64,000 nt of DNA, from contig NZ_SPQT01000032.1 of the NCBI RefSeq assembly GCF_004571025.1, forward strand, positions 1 to 64,000. The letters run 5' to 3'. Shown here piece by piece: positions 59,472 to 64,000 of the stretch. Each line of letters begins with the position of its first letter. Within the stretch, counting starts at the first letter, position 1. The notes beneath the pieces are model-generated. The model did no database searches. It was given only the letters and a program-made list of their open reading frames with translations, and was not told the DNA's origin. The position numbers and the translations under genes are program-made. Origin of the DNA: Bradyrhizobium niftali (GTDB lineage Bacteria > Pseudomonadota > Alphaproteobacteria > Rhizobiales > Xanthobacteraceae).

Positions 59472-59564
59472 ATGAAATCGCATCGAGAGGCCCGGATCGC
59501 CGGTGTCAGCCTGGCGGCCATCTACGCCATATGCCTGTTGCTGGCCGCAATCGGCATGACCTGA
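59472..59564 (+). CDS. 30-residue single-helix membrane miniprotein
   Basis: ATG preceded by CGGAG at a good distance, 55 bp after the DUF1236 stop. The product starts MKSHREARIAGVSL and ends in one hydrophobic helix (AAIYAICLLLAAIGM), giving a basic cytoplasmic start and a membrane-spanning C-terminus. Positive-inside layout and position support it. Function unknown. Confidence 0.45.
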   Translation: MKSHREARIAGVSLAAIYAICLLLAAIGMT

Positions 59565-59712
59565 AGCGCGGACCGCCGCGACCGCGTTGCAACGCTTCCC
59601 TTCTCTGATCTGCGCGCTGAACGCAAAAATCATGGCGCAGCGCAAGTCCTGACCGTATGGTCTGACAAAATCATAAGCCGGCGCCGTCGCGCTGGAATCG
59701 GGACGACCGCGT

Positions 59713-61221
59713 TTGTCAAAGTTCACCCTGCCGGTCCGGCTCGCTCTCCTGGTCACGGGAACGATGTTGCCGCTGATCGTCTTCGCCGTTGGCATCGCCG
59801 TCTACAACTACAAGCAGGACCGCAGCGACGCGACCCGCCGCGTGCTGGAGAACGTGCGCAGCATGCGCCTGGTGCTGGATTCCGAGGTGCAGCGGATGAC
59901 CGGCGGCTTGCAGGTGCTCGCGCTGACGAACTCGCTGCGCAACGACGACTTCCCGAACTTTCGCCGCATCGCGCTCGGCTTCCTCGAGCAGTATGGCAAG
60001 GGCGGCCTGGTGCTGATCTCCGACCGCAAGGGCCGGCTGCTGTTCTCCTCGGCGACGGAGGACACCGCGAGCCTGCCACCGCGCGGCAATCTGGAGATCG
60101 TCGAGAAGGTGTTTGCGACCAGGACGCCGCAATATTCCGACCTGTTCACCGGCCCGCTCAATGGGCGACAGGTTCTCACCGTCGAGGTGCCGGTGCTTCG
60201 CAACGGCGAGGTGATCTACGACCTCTGCTTCAGCCCGCCGGTCAGCATCTTTCAGGATCTGGTGGAGAAGCAGCGCCCGGACCGGCAATGGACGGTAAGC
60301 CTGCTCGATGCCAAGGGCATCGTGTTCGCGCGCGCGCCGAACCCCAGCGAGACATTCGGCAAGCGCGCTTCGCCGTCGCTTTACACCGAGATGTTCCGCA
60401 GCAACGAGGCGGCGCTTCCGACCGTGTCGCTCGACGGCGTCGCGCTCGCCGCCGCCTACACCCGTTCCGGGCTGACGGGCTGGACCGTGGCTGCCGGCGT
60501 CGCCGAGAGTTCGCTGATCGCCCCGCTCTGGCGCAACATCGCCATCACCAGCCTGATCGGCGGCATCCTGCTGCTGACCGGCCTCACCTTTGCGGTCCGC
60601 ATGGCGACAACGATCGCGCGCGGCGAGATGCTGCACGATCTGCTGATCGAGGAGCTCAACCACCGCGTCAAGAACACGCTGGCCTTGATGCAGGCGATCG
60701 CGGTGCAGACCTTCCGCAGCGCGAGCCGCGAGGAGCGGGCCAAGTTCGAGGGCCGCCTCGGCGCGCTCGCCGAGGCGCACAATCTGCTCAGCCAGGAGAA
60801 ATGGGCCGGCTCGGAACTGAAGGATGTGATCGCGCGCGCGGTCCAGCCGTTCCTGCCCAACGCGCCCGAGCGCATCCGGATGAACGGTCCCGCGGTGCCG
60901 CTGTCGCCGCGGCTTGCCGTGGTGCTGTCGATGATCGTGCACGAGATCGCCACCAACGCCGCGAAATACGGCGCGCTGGCCAACGAGACCGGCCGGGTGA
61001 CGCTGGAGTGGGAGGTCATCGCCGACACACCGAAGCCGTGGCTACGGCTGATCTGGACCGAGATCGGCGGACCGCCGGTGACGGAGCCGGTGCGGCGTGG
61101 CTTCGGCTCGCGCCTGATCGAGCGCAGCGCCCGCGACCAGCTCGGCGGCGAGGCAACCGTCGATTTTCTGCCGCGCGGCGTGGTCTGCACGGTGACCTGC
61201 ACGCTGGACGAGGCGCGGTGA
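59713..61221 (+). CDS. HWE-family sensor histidine kinase with periplasmic sensor
   Basis: A 502-residue kinase. TM1 (residues about 8-32) and TM2 (about 275-297) flank a Cache-like periplasmic domain. The kinase core is HWE/HisKA_2 type: the phosphoacceptor His in EELNHRVKNTLALMQAIAVQ, the N-box HEIATNAAKYGAL and the WTEIGGPPV motif that names the family. The likely start is TTG at 59713, since the next in-frame ATG would remove part of TM1. No response regulator is next to it, which is common for HWE kinases in general stress or light signalling. Confidence 0.88.
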   Translation: MSKFTLPVRLALLVTGTMLPLIVFAVGIAVYNYKQDRSDATRRVLENVRSMRLVLDSEVQRMTGGLQVLALTNSLRNDDFPNFRRIALGFLEQYGKGGLVLISDRKGRLLFSSATEDTASLPPRGNLEIVEKVFATRTPQYSDLFTGPLNGRQVLTVEVPVLRNGEVIYDLCFSPPVSIFQDLVEKQRPDRQWTVSLLDAKGIVFARAPNPSETFGKRASPSLYTEMFRSNEAALPTVSLDGVALAAAYTRSGLTGWTVAAGVAESSLIAPLWRNIAITSLIGGILLLTGLTFAVRMATTIARGEMLHDLLIEELNHRVKNTLALMQAIAVQTFRSASREERAKFEGRLGALAEAHNLLSQEKWAGSELKDVIARAVQPFLPNAPERIRMNGPAVPLSPRLAVVLSMIVHEIATNAAKYGALANETGRVTLEWEVIADTPKPWLRLIWTEIGGPPVTEPVRRGFGSRLIERSARDQLGGEATVDFLPRGVVCTVTCTLDEAR

Positions 61222-61517
61222 ATCCAACCGGATGATCATCACCAATGCCGGACTTGCTCGTTAGAGCGATGGCCATGTGACGGCCTGCCGCATTTTTTGG
61301 CATGAAGCGTCTTTCACAAGATCTCCGTTCAAGACCTCGACAACTCGCCGCCTCCCGTCGTGCGTTTCCGAAAACGCGCGCCTGCCCGGAGCAGGATCGG
61401 ACAAAGCATGGCCGCTTCAGGAAAGACGCCATGCCCTCGCGCACATAGAACACGCGCCGACCCGTACAAATACGGGCCCCTGATTTGAAACCAGAGGCAA
61501 TCAGGAGAACCCACACA

Positions 61518-62477
61518 ATGACCGGGAACACTGCACTCATGCGCAATCCCTCGCACAGGGGCCTGCCACCCGTACCCGGCGCACAGCCCGACGATGGTAC
61601 GACGCACGAACGGCGCGCCGCGGACGCGGAGATGGCGCGGGTGCTCAGGACCGAACCGGCTCGCATGGCGCTGGACTCCTCCGGAGCCGGCATCGCCCAC
61701 TGGAAACACGATCCATTGCACGACGTCGTGGAGCCCATGAGCCACCATGTGATCATGGCATACAACGGCGTGATGCAGCGCATGGAGCGACGGTCGGGAA
61801 AATCGGTTGCGATCGGCACGTTTCGTCCTGGCGTCGTGATCATCATTCCTGAAGGATCGAGCTCCCGATGGGATATTCCGAAGCCTGTCGATGTGGTCCA
61901 GCTCTATCTTCCGAATGCAACACTAAAGCGCGTTGCCGACGAAGCCGGGACCGACAAACCGGCCGACCTGCTGGAGCGGACGGCGCATCCCGATCCCATT
62001 ACGTCCAGACTGCTCTTGAGCGCAGCGGATGCGCTGGGGGGCAACGGAGCCCTCGATACGTTGTTCCGTCATCAGCTGACGGATCTTCTGGCCACCCGCC
62101 TGCTGGTAGCCCACACGGGTTCGCCAACCACGCTCCAACCGACCATGGGTGGGCTGTCGCCGAAGGTCCTGCTCCGTGCGATCGAACGGTTGCGCTCGGA
62201 CAGCGATGCGGACGTCTCGCTCGATGCGCTGGCTTCCGATGCCGGCCTCTCGCGCTTTCACTTCTGCCGTGCCTTCAAGGAAAGCACCGGGCTCTCGCCG
62301 CATGCCTGGCTGCGCCAGCACCGGCTCGAGCAGGCCATGAACATGCTGCGAGACAGCGACGAATCGGTGGTCTCGATCGCCGCGGCGCTCGGCTATTCCT
62401 CGCAGACCGCCTTCGCCGCGGCGTTCAAGAAGCTGATGGGAGAAACGCCGAGCGATTGGCGCAGGCGCATGCGTTAG
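61518..62477 (+). CDS. AraC family regulator
   Basis: A 319-residue regulator. An N-terminal cupin-like sensor region runs to about residue 200 (GTFRPGVVIIIPEGSSSRWD). The C-terminal two helix-turn-helix motifs read DALASDAGLSRFHFCRAFKE and VSIAAALGYSSQTAFAAAFK. CAGGAG precedes the ATG. The flavoprotein gene downstream starts 510 bp later on the same strand and is a possible target. Confidence 0.85.
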   Translation: MTGNTALMRNPSHRGLPPVPGAQPDDGTTHERRAADAEMARVLRTEPARMALDSSGAGIAHWKHDPLHDVVEPMSHHVIMAYNGVMQRMERRSGKSVAIGTFRPGVVIIIPEGSSSRWDIPKPVDVVQLYLPNATLKRVADEAGTDKPADLLERTAHPDPITSRLLLSAADALGGNGALDTLFRHQLTDLLATRLLVAHTGSPTTLQPTMGGLSPKVLLRAIERLRSDSDADVSLDALASDAGLSRFHFCRAFKESTGLSPHAWLRQHRLEQAMNMLRDSDESVVSIAAALGYSSQTAFAAAFKKLMGETPSDWRRRMR

Positions 62478-62987
62478 CAGCAATCTCTCGACAGGGACGG
62501 CAATCGCTCTGGGGCAGTCGGATATCTGGTTCGCTAAACATCTCGGCATCGCACCACGACGCGGACGGAGACCAACGATGGACTGGAAACACCTTGCAAT
62601 CGCACCGCGACGGAAAGCCATCGCGACGGCGCTGATGTACGGACTCTCACTGAGCGTGCGTTTCACATCGCCAACAGCCGAAGAAGCGCCGCTACAGGCT
62701 GCGCAAAGCGCCAGTCCCGCGACGTCGATCCTGATCAATCAGACCTGGCTGAGGAAGCCCATGGTGCCCGTGGCTCTGCGTGGCTGGCCATCGGGCTCGA
62801 GAAGCTGCCAGGCGGCCTGTGAGGGACCTGCGCTGCTGTCCTCACTGCCGAACTGCGCCGCGCCGTAGCGGTCCCGCGGCCTCAGTTTCACCTCTTCGCC
62901 TCATCGCCGATCGCAACAGGCCCTGCCGACACCAGGCGGCGGCGATGGCGCGCGCCCCGAGCGAACCAAACCCAGGAGTTAAACCAC
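62478..62987. other. sparse 510-bp gap
   Basis: An open frame at 62578-62868 (96 codons, starting MDWKHLAIAPRRKAIATALM) is present, but it shows no recognisable family, an odd Cys/Ser-rich tail and no strong ribosome binding site. It may be a degraded small secreted protein. I see no promoter motif or repeat. An AGGAG site lies at 62974-62978 for the next gene. Confidence 0.4.
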
Positions 62988-64000
62988 ATGCGACTGCTCA
63001 TCATCGGCGCCGGCTTCGCCGGCATGTACGCCGCCCTCTCCTCCGCCCGCCTGCGCGACATCCACGGCGTTTCGCCTGACGATCTCGAAATCGCCCTGAT
63101 CGCACCGGAGCCGACGCTGGTGATCCGCCCGCGGCTCTACGAGCCGAAGCCGGAAACCCTGGCGGCACCGCTGCTCGATGTCCTCAAGGCGATCGACGTC
63201 AACTACATCCAGGGTAGCGCCGAGACGATCGACACCAAGGCGCAGATGGTGCAGGTCGCCACTCCCAAGGGCACGCGAAAGACCCTGTCGTACGACCGCC
63301 TGGTGGTCGCCTCCGGCAGCCGGCTGTTCCGTCCCAACATTCCAGGCCTTGCCGAGCACGGCTTCAGCGTCGACTCGCTCGATGACGCCATCGCGCTCGA
63401 CAGGCATCTCCACGGTCTCGCCGACCGGCCGGCCGTGAACGGACGCGACACGGTCGTCGTCGCCGGCGGCGGCTTCACCGGCATCGAGGCGGCAACCGAG
63501 TTGCCCGCGCGCCTGCACGACATCTTCGGCAAGGATTCCAGAACGCGCGTGATCATCGTCGAGCGCAACGGCGCGATCGCGCCCGACATGGGCGAAGGCC
63601 CTCGCCCGCTCATCGAGGACGCGCTGCGCAAGCTCGGCGTGGAGACCCGGCTCGGGGCCGGCGTCACCTCGCTCGACAAATCCGGAGTGACGCTGTCGAC
63701 CGGCGAACACATCGAAACCGAGACGGTGGTCTGGGCGGCCGGCATCCGCGCCGCGCCATTGACCGCGCAGATTCCCGCCGAGCGCGACAATTTCGGCCGG
63801 CTGCTGGTGGATCGCGATCTGCGCGTGCCTGCCGTCGCCGGCGTCTTCGCCACCGGAGATGCCGCGCGCGCCGCATGCGACGACGAGGGCAATTACGCGC
63901 TGATGTCGTGCCAGCACGCCACGCGCATGGGCGCCTTCGCCGGCAACAATGCCGCCGCCGAACTGCTGGGCGTTCCGACCAGGCCGTATCACCAGAAGGC
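62988..64000 (+). CDS. NDH-2-like NAD(P)/FAD-dependent oxidoreductase, cut by window end
   Basis: At least 337 residues, open at the right edge of the window. The FAD motif LLIIGAGFAGMYAALSSARL opens the protein. LVVASGSRLFRPNIPGL, the NAD-binding VVVAGGGFTGIEAATELPAR and ETVVWAAGIRAAPLTAQI match type II NADH dehydrogenase-like proteins. GVFATGDAARAACDDEGN is the second FAD contact. The missing part would hold the C-terminal membrane-binding helices. The AraC gene upstream is its probable regulator. AGGAG precedes the ATG. Confidence 0.85.
   Translation, partial: MRLLIIGAGFAGMYAALSSARLRDIHGVSPDDLEIALIAPEPTLVIRPRLYEPKPETLAAPLLDVLKAIDVNYIQGSAETIDTKAQMVQVATPKGTRKTLSYDRLVVASGSRLFRPNIPGLAEHGFSVDSLDDAIALDRHLHGLADRPAVNGRDTVVVAGGGFTGIEAATELPARLHDIFGKDSRTRVIIVERNGAIAPDMGEGPRPLIEDALRKLGVETRLGAGVTSLDKSGVTLSTGEHIETETVVWAAGIRAAPLTAQIPAERDNFGRLLVDRDLRVPAVAGVFATGDAARAACDDEGNYALMSCQHATRMGAFAGNNAAAELLGVPTRPYHQK

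Noticed and set aside
61222..61517. Possible small gene or promoter in the gap before the AraC gene
   Set aside because: No frame with a ribosome binding site, no recognisable promoter pair and no hairpin of note were seen in these 296 bp.

Overview
The window reads as chromosomal DNA of a Bradyrhizobium-type alphaproteobacterium. It is GC-rich, with strong G/C third-position bias that throws up long antisense shadow frames. It carries several transporter-linked catabolic operons, and a nitrate-assimilation cluster in the order nrtABC - narK - bjgb - flp - nasC known from Bradyrhizobium. Families of short palindromic intergenic repeats lie between its genes. I saw no tRNA, rRNA, CRISPR array, prophage, integrase or intact insertion sequence.

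Layout. 1-1.6 kb: a gene-poor stretch with a probable LTXXQ-family remnant and one secreted protein of unknown function. 1.7-4.4 kb: a signal-less AmiC/UrtA-like binding protein followed by a DUF5939-class III nucleotide cyclase, probably a cytoplasmic ligand sensor paired with a cyclase. 4.4-11.9 kb (minus): a seven-gene catabolic operon made of a NitT/TauT-type ABC importer, an enolase-superfamily protein, a Gfo/Idh/MocA oxidoreductase, a DUF993 protein and a TIM-barrel isomerase. A RutR-like TetR gene lies upstream. 13.2-19 kb: a two-domain VOC protein, two PfkB kinases, a ferredoxin-reductase-like flavoprotein, a crotonase and a histidine phosphatase. 18.9-24.7 kb: a TRAP transporter plus an IlvD/Edd sugar-acid dehydratase, divergent from a GntR regulator. 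Two matching palindromes lie between the divergent genes. 24.7-27.7 kb: small envelope proteins and a transglutaminase-like protein. 27.9-29.8 kb: a divergent uronate dehydrogenase / SMP-30 lactonase pair. 30-35.8 kb: an aldehyde dehydrogenase, an AceE/MdeB-like E1 dehydrogenase divergent from an Lrp regulator, and a PPK2 kinase. 35.9-40.1 kb: a zinc alcohol dehydrogenase, an EamA exporter, an aldo/keto reductase and a second SMP-30 protein.

40.4-53 kb holds the nitrate system. NrtABC and NarK handle transport. NasC is the assimilatory nitrate reductase, with Flp as its likely electron donor. Bjgb is a haemoglobin linked to NO detoxification. A formate/nitrite-type channel is transcribed divergently and is followed by a fused PP2C phosphatase/Ser-Thr kinase. 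No nitrite reductase and no nasST are present. The nrtA and narK operons carry the same upstream module with identical spacing: a 13-bp palindrome, 103 bp, a sigma54-like promoter, 12 bp, then an 18-nt hairpin with an A1/G4 hexaloop that looks like an ANTAR (NasT) target. I regard this as the most informative structure in the window.

53-64 kb: an intradiol dioxygenase, a class C beta-lactamase-like esterase, a second TRAP transporter with a Tat-type binding protein, small envelope proteins (two of them 26 and 30 residues), an HWE histidine kinase, an AraC regulator, and an NDH-2-like flavoprotein cut by the window edge.
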